Assembly (NCBI RefSeq): GCF_006539525.1 | Contig: NZ_BJNE01000024.1 | Coordinates: forward strand, 1-35,227 | Length of the DNA: 35,227 nucleotides | Origin: Glutamicibacter nicotianae | GTDB taxonomy: Bacteria; Actinomycetota; Actinomycetes; Actinomycetales; Micrococcaceae | Reading direction: 5' to 3' | Part shown: one piece after another, positions 24,458 through 32,954 of the stretch | Layout: every line of letters starts with the position of its first letter | Numbering within the stretch: position 1 is the stretch's first letter | Notes under the pieces: model-generated | Database searches by the model: none | What the model was told of the DNA's origin: nothing | What the model saw: only the letters and a program-made list of their open reading frames with translations | Position numbers and translations under genes: made by a program

Positions 24458-24487
24458 TTAACGATAGAAACATTTCGAAGAACGATA
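24451..24487. promoter_or_regulatory. AACGATA operator array
   Basis: 24451-24467 is a perfect palindrome with CTATCGTT and AACGATAG around one T. The half-site AACGATA recurs at 24481-24487, exactly 21 bases (two helical turns) from its first copy at 24460. The likely binder is the Xre-type regulator encoded two genes down. Confidence 0.62.
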
Positions 24488-24498
24488 AGGTCCTAGCC

Positions 24499-24996
24499 AT
24501 GGGAAAATACAGCATTATCGGCCTGAAGGTAGTTCTCGCCGTCATCCTGGCCGGAACGCTCTTTGTCCAGCTGTTCATGATACCGATGATCCTTATCCAT
24601 GAATCGCCAAGCAACGGCACCGACAAGTTCTTCCAAGCCGCTTTCTTCGGCTATCTGATTCTCGCCGGACTGGTCATTGAAACTTGTGTCTACAGCGTGT
24701 GGAAACTGGCTACGAGAGTCAAGCGCGGCACCGTCTTCGATCCCGCGTCGCTGGGCTATGTCACCCCCATCATCGTCGCCTTCGCGGTTGGTGCGCTTGC
24801 CACTTTCGCCCTCGGCACCATCTTTGCCGCGAGCACCGACATCGCCCCTGGGGTCGTCCTCCTCGTTGGCGGAGCCGGGCTGCTGATGATCGGGATCAGC
24901 ATCATCGTGCTCGTGCTGCGCCAGCTGCTCGCGCAAGCCGCGATGACCGAGGCACAGGCAGCTGAGCTGCGGACCGAGCTGGGCGGCGTCATCTGA
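24499..24996 (+). CDS. DUF2975 membrane protein
   Basis: A 165-residue protein with four hydrophobic helices (about 8-33, 48-70, 88-110, 117-142) and a short hydrophilic C-terminus. The order and the motif RGTVFDPASLGYVTPI between helices 2 and 3 fit the DUF2975 family (YoaS of Bacillus subtilis is a relative as I recall). No biochemical role is known to me. ATG at 24499 has AAGG eight bases ahead; the open frame upstream (from 24256) crosses the operator and the prpC end and is not coding. Its stop overlaps the next start (TGATG). Confidence 0.85.
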   Translation: MGKYSIIGLKVVLAVILAGTLFVQLFMIPMILIHESPSNGTDKFFQAAFFGYLILAGLVIETCVYSVWKLATRVKRGTVFDPASLGYVTPIIVAFAVGALATFALGTIFAASTDIAPGVVLLVGGAGLLMIGISIIVLVLRQLLAQAAMTEAQAAELRTELGGVI

Positions 24997-25226
24997 TGGG
25001 AATCCGCGTAGATATCGACGTGATGCTGGCCCGCCGTAAAATGGCCGTCGGCGAGTTGGCCGAACGCATCGGCATTACCCCGGCCAACCTCGCTGTGCTC
25101 AAGAATGGGCGTGCCAAGGCGGTGCGCTTCAGCACCCTTGAAGCGCTGTGCCGGGAGCTGGATTGCCAGCCAGGCGACCTGCTGGTCTTTGAACCCGGCG
25201 AAGACGGGCAACTGGCCGATAGCTAG
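24996..25226 (+). CDS. Small Xre/Cro-type helix-turn-helix regulator
   Basis: A 76-residue DNA-binding protein that is almost all one helix-turn-helix domain: MLARRKMAVGELAERIGITPANLAVLKNGRAKAVRFSTLEALCRELDCQPGDLL. This is the YozG-like type regularly paired with DUF2975 proteins. ATG at 24996 shares its A with the stop of the membrane protein (TGATG), so the two are coupled. It probably binds the AACGATA array upstream of the pair. Its stop TAG overlaps the stop of the convergent NUDIX gene by three bases. Confidence 0.9.
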   Translation: MGIRVDIDVMLARRKMAVGELAERIGITPANLAVLKNGRAKAVRFSTLEALCRELDCQPGDLLVFEPGEDGQLADS

Positions 25227-25726
25227 TCCCAGTTCTCGAAGCTGATCTCCTGCACCGAAATGTTGTCCCGCGCCAGCACGATTTCAACGGTGAAATTCCC
25301 ACCGGCTACGAGCTTGGGCAGCCACAACGGGGAATCCTGCCACATCTGCTCGACCGGCAGGGCATCCGGATCTGCCCACAGCGGCTCCAGTTCCTCGGTG
25401 GCTTCCGGCTGGCCCGTTGCTTGCCTAGCAATGAAGGTTGCGCATTCCATGTCGGCTGCCGGCTGAGCCGGGAATCGGAAATTGATTTGTGCCGCAAGCT
25501 CCAGTTCCTGCGGTGCGAGCACCAGGCCAGTTTCCTCGCGGAATTCCCGGATGGCCGCTTGCACAGCACTCTCTCCGGGCTCGATCTTGCCGCCGGGCAA
25601 GACGATATTTCCCTTGCCGAACCCGCGGCGCTTGCGCCCGAGCAGCACGTGCAGGCGACCGGCGCGTTCCTGCAGCAGGGCAACGAGGGCTACCTGCTTG
25701 GCACCGGGCATCCGGCGGCCCGCCAC
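25223..25726 (-). CDS. NUDIX hydrolase resembling MTH1 (8-oxo-dGTP diphosphatase type)
   Basis: A 167-residue NUDIX enzyme. The Nudix box at 46-68 is canonical (Gx5E to Glu52, REFREETG at 60-67). RRGFGKGNIVLPGGK before the box, and MWQDSPLWLPKLVAGGNFTVEI after it, match the MTH1/NUDT1 pattern (MW.DD..W.P.L) that forms the purine pocket, so hydrolysis of oxidised purine nucleotides is the best guess. GTG at 25724-25726 overlaps the xerD stop (TAGTG), so it is coupled to xerD; ATG at 25711 is an alternative start. Confidence 0.85.
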   Translation of the reverse strand: MAGRRMPGAKQVALVALLQERAGRLHVLLGRKRRGFGKGNIVLPGGKIEPGESAVQAAIREFREETGLVLAPQELELAAQINFRFPAQPAADMECATFIARQATGQPEATEELEPLWADPDALPVEQMWQDSPLWLPKLVAGGNFTVEIVLARDNISVQEISFENWD

Positions 25727-26649
25727 TAGTTCACCCTCGGGTGGGCCAACTGGTAGGCCTCGCGCAGCGAATCAACGGTGACCTTGGTGTAGATCTGCGT
25801 GGTGGTGACCGATGCATGCCCCAGCAGTTCCTGGACCACCCTGACATCTGCTCCGCCCTCCAGTAAATGCGTGGCGAAGGAATGGCGCAGCGTATGCGGA
25901 GAGACCTCGGTAGTTATCCCGGCCCGTTCGGCCGCCTTGGCCAGCAGCAGCCATACCGATTGGCGCGAGAGCCGTCCCCCGCGCTGGTTCAGGAACAATG
26001 CCGGGGTGCCCTTTCCCTTGGCGGCCAGCCCGGGACGAGCACGTACCAGATAATCGCTGACCGCACGCTGGGCGTACCTGCCGACCGGAACCACCCGCTC
26101 CTTGGATCCCTTGCCGAACAAGCGCACCACGGCATCGTCGGCAAAGTGCAGATCATCGACATCCAAGTCCACGACTTCGGATATGCGTGCGCCGGTGGAG
26201 TACAAGAATTCCAGGATCGCCCGGTCCCGCAGTCCGGCAGGGGTTTCGATGCTCACCGATTCGAGGATCCGGGTGACCTGGTCGATGGATATTGCCTTGG
26301 GCAGGGATTGGCCGATGGCCGGGGGCTGGATCTCGCGGGCAGGATTCGGCGCGCAGATCCCTTCGAGCTCCCAGTACTTGTGCAGCTGGCGGATGGCTAC
26401 CGAGTGGCGTGCGACGGAGCGGGCACTCAACGGCTGATGCTCTTCGTCTCCGCGCGAGAGCTCCTGCAGGTAGCCGCTGATGGCTGCCTCGGTAATCTGC
26501 TGCGGCTGCGCGATGCCTGCCGCTTGCAGCGCATCCGTGTATCGGGTCAGGTCCCTGCGGTAGGACACCAAGGTGTTCTCGGCCAGCCCGCGCTCGATCG
26601 CCAGATGCTGCAGGTAGCGCTTGAGCGGGGTTTCGAACCGGTTGCTCAT
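25726..26649 (-). CDS. xerD: Site-specific tyrosine recombinase XerD
   Basis: A 307-residue recombinase that with XerC resolves chromosome dimers at dif. The N-terminal SAM-like domain (YLQHLAIERGLAENTLVSYRRDL) precedes the catalytic set Arg155 (TGARISE), Lys183 (GKGSKER), His252 and Arg255 (HTLRHSFATH), His278 (LLGHAS) and Tyr287 (TQIYTKV). Length, and position beside a NUDIX gene and pyrG as in mycobacteria (Rv1699-Rv1701), mark it as the housekeeping enzyme and not a phage integrase. ATG at 26647-26649 overlaps the upstream NUDIX stop (ATGA). Confidence 0.96.
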   Translation of the reverse strand: MSNRFETPLKRYLQHLAIERGLAENTLVSYRRDLTRYTDALQAAGIAQPQQITEAAISGYLQELSRGDEEHQPLSARSVARHSVAIRQLHKYWELEGICAPNPAREIQPPAIGQSLPKAISIDQVTRILESVSIETPAGLRDRAILEFLYSTGARISEVVDLDVDDLHFADDAVVRLFGKGSKERVVPVGRYAQRAVSDYLVRARPGLAAKGKGTPALFLNQRGGRLSRQSVWLLLAKAAERAGITTEVSPHTLRHSFATHLLEGGADVRVVQELLGHASVTTTQIYTKVTVDSLREAYQLAHPRVN

Positions 26650-27290
26650 CCTTCGCGCAGGTACGGGTGCACGTCGAATGGCTCGTTCGCATCGCGCAGG
26701 TCGAGGTACTTGTTGGCGCGGGCGGCATGGGCGGCCAGGATGGCGATGGTCGCGGTGGGGTTATGGATCTTTCCTGCCAGCACCGCGGCAACGGCTTCTT
26801 CCAGGGGAACCCAGGTGCTGACCATTTCGGCTTCCTCTTCGGTCCGCTGATGGCGATGGTCTGCTGCGACCAGCTTCGCATCGCGTGCCAGGTAGATCCG
26901 CACGGCCTCGGCCGACGAGCCCGGGCTCAAGAAGACATCGGTGAGGATGGACCAGTGATCGGCGGTGCGGTCCGCTTCTTCCCACAATTCTCGCTTGGCA
27001 GCTTCCAACGGCGGTTCGCCAGCTACGTCGAGCAGGCCGGCCGGGATTTCCCACAGGCGCATGCCGACCGGGTGGCGGTACTGGTTGACCATCAAGATGC
27101 GTTCCTCGGCGTCCATGACCAGCACGCTGACCGCACCGGGGTGGTTGATGTAGTCGCGTTCGATCGTCGCCCCTGATTCAGAGAGCTTCACGGAGTCATG
27201 GATGACGTCCCAGATGCGGCCCTCGTACACGGTTTCGCGGTTCAGCAATTCACGCGGTGAGAATTCATCGGCTATCGGATGCAGCGGCAC
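26646..27290 (-). CDS. NUDIX hydrolase, ADP-ribose pyrophosphatase type
   Basis: A 214-residue enzyme expected to hydrolyse ADP-ribose to AMP and ribose 5-phosphate. The N-terminal ETVYEGRIWDV and QYRHPVGMRLWEIPAGLLDVAGE, then REL.EEA (box about 85-108), match the family of Rv1700. The usual Gly of the EExG part is Asp107, a small departure. The start is GTG at 27288-27290 with AGGA eight bases ahead. It lies only about 20 bases after the T-run of a terminator, so its own promoter, or read-through, must supply transcription. It is coupled to xerD. Confidence 0.92.
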   Translation of the reverse strand: MPLHPIADEFSPRELLNRETVYEGRIWDVIHDSVKLSESGATIERDYINHPGAVSVLVMDAEERILMVNQYRHPVGMRLWEIPAGLLDVAGEPPLEAAKRELWEEADRTADHWSILTDVFLSPGSSAEAVRIYLARDAKLVAADHRHQRTEEEAEMVSTWVPLEEAVAAVLAGKIHNPTATIAILAAHAARANKYLDLRDANEPFDVHPYLREG

Positions 27291-27309
27291 GAGGATCGTC
27301 CTTCGGTAG

Positions 27310-27336
27310 AAAAAGCTGGTCGTTACTCTCCAGCTT
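27310..27336 (-). terminator. Intrinsic terminator between pyrG and the NUDIX gene
   Basis: On the minus strand AAGCTGG and CCAGCTT form a seven-pair stem with a ten-base loop, followed by a run of T. It ends about 20 bases before the NUDIX start codon. Confidence 0.7.
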
Positions 27337-27345
27337 AAACAGCAA

Positions 27346-27371
27346 CGCGCCGGTCAGTACTGACCGGCGCG
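27346..27371. terminator. 26-base perfect palindrome downstream of pyrG
   Basis: Every base from 27346 to 27371 is symmetric (arms CGCGCCGGTCAGT / ACTGACCGGCGCG). As RNA it would fold into an 11-pair hairpin with a GUAC loop. It lies 36 bases after the pyrG stop and just ahead of the T-run terminator, so the two probably act in tandem. It could also be a protein site. Confidence 0.6.
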
Positions 27372-27406
27372 CATTGCCTTCAGAGTTTCACCCCTGGCAA
27401 GCTGTA

Positions 27407-29086
27407 TTACTTGCGCAGCTCCAGGGCTGCCTCGACCAGACCTGCGAACAGCGGGTGCGGGCGAGTTGGGCGGCTGGAGAGCTCTGGGTGCGCCTGCGTG
27501 GAGACGTAGTACGGGTGCACGTCCTTCGGCAGTTCAACGAACTCGACCAGGCTGCCGTCTGGCGAGGTGCCAGCGAAGACCAGACCAGCTTCTTCAAGCT
27601 GGGCACGGTATGCGTTGTTGACCTCGTAGCGGTGGCGGTGGCGCTCTGCGACCTCGGTCTTGCCATAGGTTTCAGCAAGAACCGAACCTTCAAGCAGCTT
27701 CGCGTCGTACAGGCCCAGTCGCATGGTGCCGCCCAGATCGCCCTTGCCGTCGACGATCTCCAGCTGCTCTTCCATGGTAGCGATGACCGGGGTCGAGGTT
27801 TCTGGATCGAATTCGGTGGACGAGGCATCGGTGAGGCCAGCCATGTTGCGGGCGTATTCGATGACCATCGACTGCAGCCCCAGGCACAGGCCCAGGGTTG
27901 GCAGCTTGTTTTCGCGAGCGAAGCGCAGTGCGCCCAGCTTGCCTTCCAGGCCGCGGATGCCGAAGCCGCCGGGGACGCAGATTGCTTCTGCGCCTTCAAG
28001 CGCCTTGGCAGCCCCTGCCTCGGTAGCGCAGTCGTCAGCCGGCACCCAGCGGATGTTGACCTTCGCGTTGTTGGCGAAACCGCCGGCACGCAGTGCTTCG
28101 GTGACCGACAGGTAGGCATCCGGCAGATCGATGTACTTGCCCACCAAAGCGACGGTCAGCTCGGTTGCCGGGTTGTGCACGACTTCGAGCAGTCGATCCC
28201 ACGACTCCCAGTCCACATCGCGGAACTTCATCTCCAAGGTCTGGACGATGTAAGCGTCCAGGCCTTGGGAGTGGATGACCTTGGGGATGTCGTAGATGCT
28301 TGGAGCGTCGGCGCAGTTGATGACTGCTTCGGTGTCCACATCGCAGGTGCGGCCGAGCTTGGCGCGCATCTCCGCAGGGATTGGCCGGTCCGAGCGGATC
28401 ACCAGTGCGTCTGGCTGGATGCCGATCGAGCGCAAAGCCGCAACGGAGTGCTGGGTAGGCTTGGTCTTCAGTTCATGGCTCGGTCCGATGAACGGAACCA
28501 GGGAAACGTGCACGAAGAATGCGTTCTTTCGGCCGATGTCCTGGCGGACCTGGCGCGCCGCCTCGAGGAATGGCTGGGATTCGATATCGCCAACGGTGCC
28601 ACCGATTTCCGTGATGATCACGTCGGGAGCCGACTTGCCGGCGCCCGGGTCGGTAGCCGCCAAGCGCATGCGGCGCTTGATCTCATCGGTAATGTGCGGG
28701 ATGACCTGCACGGTATCGCCGAGGTATTCACCGCGGCGTTCGCGTTCCAGGACGGTCGAGTAGACCTGTCCGGTGGTCACGTTGGCGGTACCTGGCAGGT
28801 TTTCGTCCAGGAAACGCTCGTAGTGGCCGATGTCCAGGTCGGTTTCGGCGCCATCGTCGGTAACGAAGACTTCACCGTGCTGGAAAGGGTTCATGGTACC
28901 TGGATCGACGTTCAGGTACGGGTCGAGCTTCTGCATGGTCACTGAGAGACCACGAGCTCGAAGTAGATGTCCGAGGCTGGATGCCGTCAAACCCTTACCC
29001 AGGGAAGAGGCCACACCGCCGGTGACGAAGATATGCTTTGTCGTTTCAGACGACCGAGAATCACGAGTTGAATTACGCTGCACCAC
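27407..29086 (-). CDS. pyrG: CTP synthase
   Basis: A 559-residue enzyme that aminates UTP to CTP using glutamine and ATP. The N-terminal synthetase domain begins at about 18 with [15 protein letters not shown] and [22 protein letters not shown]. The C-terminal class I glutaminase has VPGGFGIRG, the nucleophile Cys in GLCLGLQ and the late THP-like QAHPEL segment. The frame starts with two GTG codons at 29081-29086 and GGATG ahead, so either could serve. It lies 107 bases after recN, leaving room for its own promoter, and is closed by tandem terminators. The position matches Rv1699. Confidence 0.97.
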   Translation of the reverse strand: MVQRNSTRDSRSSETTKHIFVTGGVASSLGKGLTASSLGHLLRARGLSVTMQKLDPYLNVDPGTMNPFQHGEVFVTDDGAETDLDIGHYERFLDENLPGTANVTTGQVYSTVLERERRGEYLGDTVQVIPHITDEIKRRMRLAATDPGAGKSAPDVIITEIGGTVGDIESQPFLEAARQVRQDIGRKNAFFVHVSLVPFIGPSHELKTKPTQHSVAALRSIGIQPDALVIRSDRPIPAEMRAKLGRTCDVDTEAVINCADAPSIYDIPKVIHSQGLDAYIVQTLEMKFRDVDWESWDRLLEVVHNPATELTVALVGKYIDLPDAYLSVTEALRAGGFANNAKVNIRWVPADDCATEAGAAKALEGAEAICVPGGFGIRGLEGKLGALRFARENKLPTLGLCLGLQSMVIEYARNMAGLTDASSTEFDPETSTPVIATMEEQLEIVDGKGDLGGTMRLGLYDAKLLEGSVLAETYGKTEVAERHRHRYEVNNAYRAQLEEAGLVFAGTSPDGSLVEFVELPKDVHPYYVSTQAHPELSSRPTRPHPLFAGLVEAALELRK

Positions 29087-29193
29087 GGGATTTCATCCTA
29101 TCACCATTCCAATATTTCGCATCCTCATAAGACTCTAGTGCACCACCGGCCAATGCCATAGCATCCGCGTAATTCAGGGGTTCACCAAGACTT

Positions 29194-30948
29194 TTAGGCC
29201 TTCGCCAATTTCTTTGAGGTGAGCGATGACACTAGCTTCTGGGCATCCTCGAGCAGCTCCTCGGCATGCGCCTGCGCGGTGCCGGATTCCTCTTGGCCGG
29301 CGAGCATGCGCGCAAGCTCCTTGACGCGGGCTTCCTGATCCAGGCTGATGACGTCGCTGGCAGTGTAGCCAGCTCCGGCCTTCAACTTGGCATCTGAATT
29401 CTTGATCACACGGATATGCCGATCCGCATAGGCGGCCACCTGGGGCAGGTGGGTCACCACGATGACCTGCACATGCTTGGCCAGCATGGCCAGGCGCTCG
29501 CCAATGGCCACCGCTGCCTTGCCGCCCACGCCCTGGTCCACTTCATCGAAGACGAAGGTCGGTACCGGATCGACGGCTGCCAGGACGACTTCTATGGCTA
29601 GCATGACGCGGGAGAGCTCGCCGCCGCTGGCCCCCTTGCCCAGCGGCCGCGGCGAAGCGCCAGCATGCGGGGCCAGCAGCATGGAGATTGCGTCTTGCCC
29701 GAAACCGCCGGGTTCTTCCAATTCGCTCACCTCGATGACGAGCTTGGCATCGGGCATCGCCAGGGCCTTCAGCTCGGCCGAAACCTGCGCGGAGAGCTTC
29801 TTGGCTGCCTTGCGGCGCGCATCGGAGAGGTCCGAGGCCAGCGAGGAAACCTTGTGCTCCAGGTCGACGACTTCTACTTCCAGTTCCTCGATGCGCGAGT
29901 CGTCCCCGCCAAGTTCTTCGAGCCGGGAGCGGGATTCGGCCGCCCAGGCCAGCACCTCATCGATGCTCGGCGCGTACTTGCGCATGAGCTTGTTCAGGTC
30001 GGCACGGCGGGCTTCAATCTGCGCCAAGCGCTCCGGGCCTTCTTCATCGAGGTCGGCTACGTAGGAGGAAAGATCACTGGAGAGCTCAGATGCAAGAATG
30101 CCCAATTCAGCTGCCCGCTCTGCGAAAGCCGCCAGCACGGTGTCATCGCCGCTGGCCTGGCCCAGCACGCCGCGGGCGGTCTCGGCCAAGGTCGTCACGC
30201 CCGGGTTTTCGAAATCTTCGGAGTCGATGATGGCCTGGGCCTGCTGGCAGGCGGTACGCAGGGATTCGATATTGCCCAGCTTCATGGATTGCTCGCGCAG
30301 CGACTCGTCCTCGCCGGGCTGCGGATCCAGCGAATCGATCTCGTCCAACGCCAGGCGCAAGTTCTCTGCTTCGCGTACGCGGTTGCGCGAATCGGTTTTC
30401 AGGCCAGCCAGCTCCTTGGAAGCCGAACGCCACTGGCGATAGGCGCGTTGGTAGCTGCTGAGCGTGCGCGACAGCGAGCTACCGGCAAAGCGGTCCAACG
30501 CGTCACGCTGGGCAACAGGTTCTTTCAGGCGGATCTGGTCCGACTGGCCGTGGACGGCAACCAGATCATGGCCCAGCTCGGCCAGCAACCCGACCGGGGC
30601 GCTTCGTCCGCCAATGGTGGCCCGCGAACGACCTTGGGCCGAGAGCGAGCGGGACAGCAGCAGCTCGCTGTTCTCCCCCGCCGGCTCGATGAACGCACCG
30701 GCCTGGCCTGCGGCATCGAGCACGTGGTGATCCGGGGGCAGGTGCACTACGGCTTCGGCCAGGGCGTGCTTGGCACCGTTGCGCACCGCACCGGCATCGG
30801 CCCGGCGTCCAAGCAGCATGGACAGGGCGGTGATCACCATGGTCTTGCCAGCGCCCGTTTCACCGGTGACTACCGTGAGCCCGGGGCCAAGCGGCAGCGT
30901 GGCCTCGGTAATCACTCCGAGGTTGGAGATCTGGATTTCCTGAATCAT
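29194..30948 (-). CDS. recN: DNA repair protein RecN
   Basis: A 584-residue SMC-like ATPase of double-strand break repair. Walker A GETGAGKT is at 29-36. Two long coiled-coil stretches (about 150-370) flank the hinge. The C-terminal signature KGASGGELSRVMLAIE and Walker B TFVFDEVDQGVGG are present, followed by THLPQVAAYAD. ATG at 30946-30948 has GGGAG six bases ahead. Upstream lies a LexA-like box over the -35, in keeping with recN being a standard SOS gene. Confidence 0.96.
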   Translation of the reverse strand: MIQEIQISNLGVITEATLPLGPGLTVVTGETGAGKTMVITALSMLLGRRADAGAVRNGAKHALAEAVVHLPPDHHVLDAAGQAGAFIEPAGENSELLLSRSLSAQGRSRATIGGRSAPVGLLAELGHDLVAVHGQSDQIRLKEPVAQRDALDRFAGSSLSRTLSSYQRAYRQWRSASKELAGLKTDSRNRVREAENLRLALDEIDSLDPQPGEDESLREQSMKLGNIESLRTACQQAQAIIDSEDFENPGVTTLAETARGVLGQASGDDTVLAAFAERAAELGILASELSSDLSSYVADLDEEGPERLAQIEARRADLNKLMRKYAPSIDEVLAWAAESRSRLEELGGDDSRIEELEVEVVDLEHKVSSLASDLSDARRKAAKKLSAQVSAELKALAMPDAKLVIEVSELEEPGGFGQDAISMLLAPHAGASPRPLGKGASGGELSRVMLAIEVVLAAVDPVPTFVFDEVDQGVGGKAAVAIGERLAMLAKHVQVIVVTHLPQVAAYADRHIRVIKNSDAKLKAGAGYTASDVISLDQEARVKELARMLAGQEESGTAQAHAEELLEDAQKLVSSLTSKKLAKA

Positions 30949-30990
30949 TGCCTGCTCCCGAATGTCGAGTTCAAGTCGTACCGTGCGTTT

Positions 30991-31023
30991 TTAGTATATG
31001 TGTTCTAATCCTATTTTTCGCAA
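30991..31023 (-). promoter_or_regulatory. recN promoter
   Basis: On the minus strand the -10 TATACT (30993-30998) is five of six to consensus. TTGCGA (31018-31023) lies 19 bases upstream, slightly long. The 18-base stretch 30991-31008 around the -10 is itself partly palindromic (TTAG...CTAA ends). Confidence 0.45.
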
Positions 31024-31033
31024 CTATGTTCGA
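31018..31033. promoter_or_regulatory. LexA (SOS) box candidate at recN
   Basis: TCGCAACTATGTTCGA matches the actinobacterial LexA box TCGAAC-N4-GTTCGA at 10 of 12 fixed positions, with a perfect right half. It overlaps the -35 of the recN promoter, about 70 bases upstream of the start codon. Confidence 0.55.
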
Positions 31034-31065
31034 GCGGGTGGAGAATTTTTCGCTGATGCGGGCGG

Positions 31066-32091
31066 TTAGCCTTGGTCCTCAGGCCGTCCCACCATGGGGA
31101 TCCCCGGTTCATCGCGGTAGTGCGGATCGACGCTTTGCAGTCCCGGCCCGATCACCGGCAATGCCGTGGTTGCCGGACGGCGGGCCTCTTCCGTTGCCGG
31201 ACCGCGCCAGCCGGTAATTGGCAGTTCGAATTTGTTGACCAGTCGCTCGGAGAATGGGGTCGTGTTCAGCCGTGCCATGTAGACCGGCCGATCGCTGCGC
31301 GTCACTTCCACGCGGGCTCCCGGCGGCAGCTCGATGGTGCGCCGGCCATCGCACCAGAGCACCGCGCCGGCATCGGTGCGGGTGAGCATTTCCACGGCCA
31401 TGGTCGAATCCGGGGAAATGACCAGGGGCTTGGCGAACAGGGCATGCGCGGAGATCGGCACCATGATCAGCGCCGCGACATCCGGCCACACCACCGGTCC
31501 GCCGGCAGAGAAGGAATAGGCTGTGGAGCCGGTCGGCGTGGCCATTACGACGCCATCGCAGCCGAAGGTGGAGATCGGACGCCCGTCGACCTCGATCACG
31601 ACCTCGACCATGCGCTCGCGGTTGGCCTTTTCCACGGCGGCCTCGTTCAAGGCCCAGGTCTCGGCAAGGCAGACGTTATCCAGCCACACCTTGACCTCGA
31701 TGGTCATGCGCTCTTCCACGGTATAGGTCTCATTGACCAGCGCCTGGACGGTGGAGGCCAGTTCGCTGCGTTCAGCTTCGGCGAGGAAACCCACATGCCC
31801 GAGGTTCACGCCCACCAGCGGCATCGGGGATTCGCGGACCAGTTCCGCGGCGCGCAGCACCGAGCCGTCGCCGCCGAGCACCACGCCCAAGTCGACGTCT
31901 TCGATCTGGCAATCCTCGTCGAGCACCTGCACCGAGGGCACAGCCGCGCCGATCGCTTCGGTCATCGCCAGCTGGTCCTTGCGGCGCATCACCGGGATGG
32001 CGCCTGCTTCATTGAGCAGGGCGCAGGTTTCGATGGCCGCGGTAATCGCTTCTTGGCGGCCGGTATGGGTGAAAATCAGGATTCGGCGCAA
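31066..32091 (-). CDS. nadK: NAD kinase
   Basis: A 341-residue kinase that makes NADP from NAD. GGDG at 73-76 is the ATP/polyphosphate and catalytic motif. NE (149-150) and the later TPTGSTAYSFSAGGPV block are conserved, as are DG in FGCDGVV and WCDGRR. The last 40 residues are a Pro-rich tail beyond the usual fold. The start is TTG at 32089-32091, with GAGGGG ahead. It follows tlyA after about 75 bases that contain a small hairpin. Confidence 0.95.
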   Translation of the reverse strand: MRRILIFTHTGRQEAITAAIETCALLNEAGAIPVMRRKDQLAMTEAIGAAVPSVQVLDEDCQIEDVDLGVVLGGDGSVLRAAELVRESPMPLVGVNLGHVGFLAEAERSELASTVQALVNETYTVEERMTIEVKVWLDNVCLAETWALNEAAVEKANRERMVEVVIEVDGRPISTFGCDGVVMATPTGSTAYSFSAGGPVVWPDVAALIMVPISAHALFAKPLVISPDSTMAVEMLTRTDAGAVLWCDGRRTIELPPGARVEVTRSDRPVYMARLNTTPFSERLVNKFELPITGWRGPATEEARRPATTALPVIGPGLQSVDPHYRDEPGIPMVGRPEDQG

Positions 32092-32130
32092 GGTGGTCGG
32101 CCCCTCTCAGCTTCGCGAGGTGCAAAATGA

Positions 32131-32149
32131 CCGTGGTTATCGACCACGG
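32131..32149 (-). terminator. Small hairpin between tlyA and nadK
   Basis: CCGTGGT and ACCACGG are perfect seven-base arms around five bases; on the minus strand TCATTTT follows. It may be a weak terminator or attenuator within the operon. Confidence 0.35.
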
Positions 32150-32165
32150 CTAAAACACGTCACTA

Positions 32166-32954
32166 CTAAGAATAGTCAACGTCCTGCCCGATGAGCGGCA
32201 CATCGGCAGGCTGTGGATTCCCGCCGGCGGCCAGCCAGAGGAAGAATTCGACGTTGCCGTCCTGTCCCGGCAGGGGGCTGCGGGCCAAGCCGCGCAGTTG
32301 CAGGCCCGCAGCGTGCGCGCTGGCCACGACCGCTTCCACGGCGCTGCGGCGCAGCTGCGGATCGGTGACCACGCCGGTACGGTTCAGATGCTCGCGCCCT
32401 ACCTCGAACTGCGGCTTGACCATCAGCAGCAGCCCGCCGCCGTCCTTGGTGGCCGAGGCCAAAGCGTCGATCACCAGGCGCAGCGAGATAAAGGACAAGT
32501 CGGCTACTACGAGGTCGACTGGTCCACCAATATCTTCGGGGAGCAGATAGCGCACGTTCAGCCCTTCGCGGACCGTGACGCGCGGGTCTTCGCGGATCTC
32601 ATCGACCAGCTGTCCATGGCCTACATCGGCTGCGACCACGGACTTTGCCCCGCGGCGCAGCAGCACGTCGGTGAAACCGCCGGTGGAGGCACCAGCATCC
32701 AGGCAGCGCAGGCCGGCTGGATCGATAGTCGCAAAGACATCTAGTGCGCCGGCGAGCTTGTGCCCGGCACGAGAGACGTACTCCTCGCCTTCGCTGGGCA
32801 CCAGGGCCAGCTCGTCGGCCGCGGACACCTTCTTGGAGGCCTTGGCGATTGCCTGCCCGTTCAGCAGCACCCTCCCGGCATCGATCAGCTTGGCAGCTTC
32901 GGTGCGCGAACGCGCCAGCGCCCTGGTGACAAGTTCTTGATCCAGGCGATTCAC
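32166..32954 (-). CDS. tlyA: rRNA 2'-O-methyltransferase TlyA
   Basis: A 262-residue enzyme with an N-terminal S4 domain (RLDQELVTRALARSRTEAAKLIDAGRVLLNG) and an FtsJ-like methyltransferase fold (CLDAGASTGGFTD). The K-D-K-E tetrad is Lys66, Asp152, Lys180 and Glu236, agreeing within a few positions with M. tuberculosis TlyA, which methylates 16S C1409 and 23S C1920 and confers capreomycin sensitivity. The start is GTG at 32952-32954, overlapping the stop of the small upstream gene (GTGA). The older name hemolysin is misleading. Confidence 0.94.
   Translation of the reverse strand: MNRLDQELVTRALARSRTEAAKLIDAGRVLLNGQAIAKASKKVSAADELALVPSEGEEYVSRAGHKLAGALDVFATIDPAGLRCLDAGASTGGFTDVLLRRGAKSVVAADVGHGQLVDEIREDPRVTVREGLNVRYLLPEDIGGPVDLVVADLSFISLRLVIDALASATKDGGGLLLMVKPQFEVGREHLNRTGVVTDPQLRRSAVEAVVASAHAAGLQLRGLARSPLPGQDGNVEFFLWLAAGGNPQPADVPLIGQDVDYS

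Noticed and set aside
25726-26649. Tyrosine recombinase as a sign of an integrated mobile element
   Set aside because: Length, motifs and conserved position next to NUDIX and pyrG identify housekeeping XerD; no att repeats or phage genes nearby.
27257-28945. 562-codon plus-strand open frame opposite pyrG
   Set aside because: Antisense shadow of CTP synthase that also crosses the tandem terminators.
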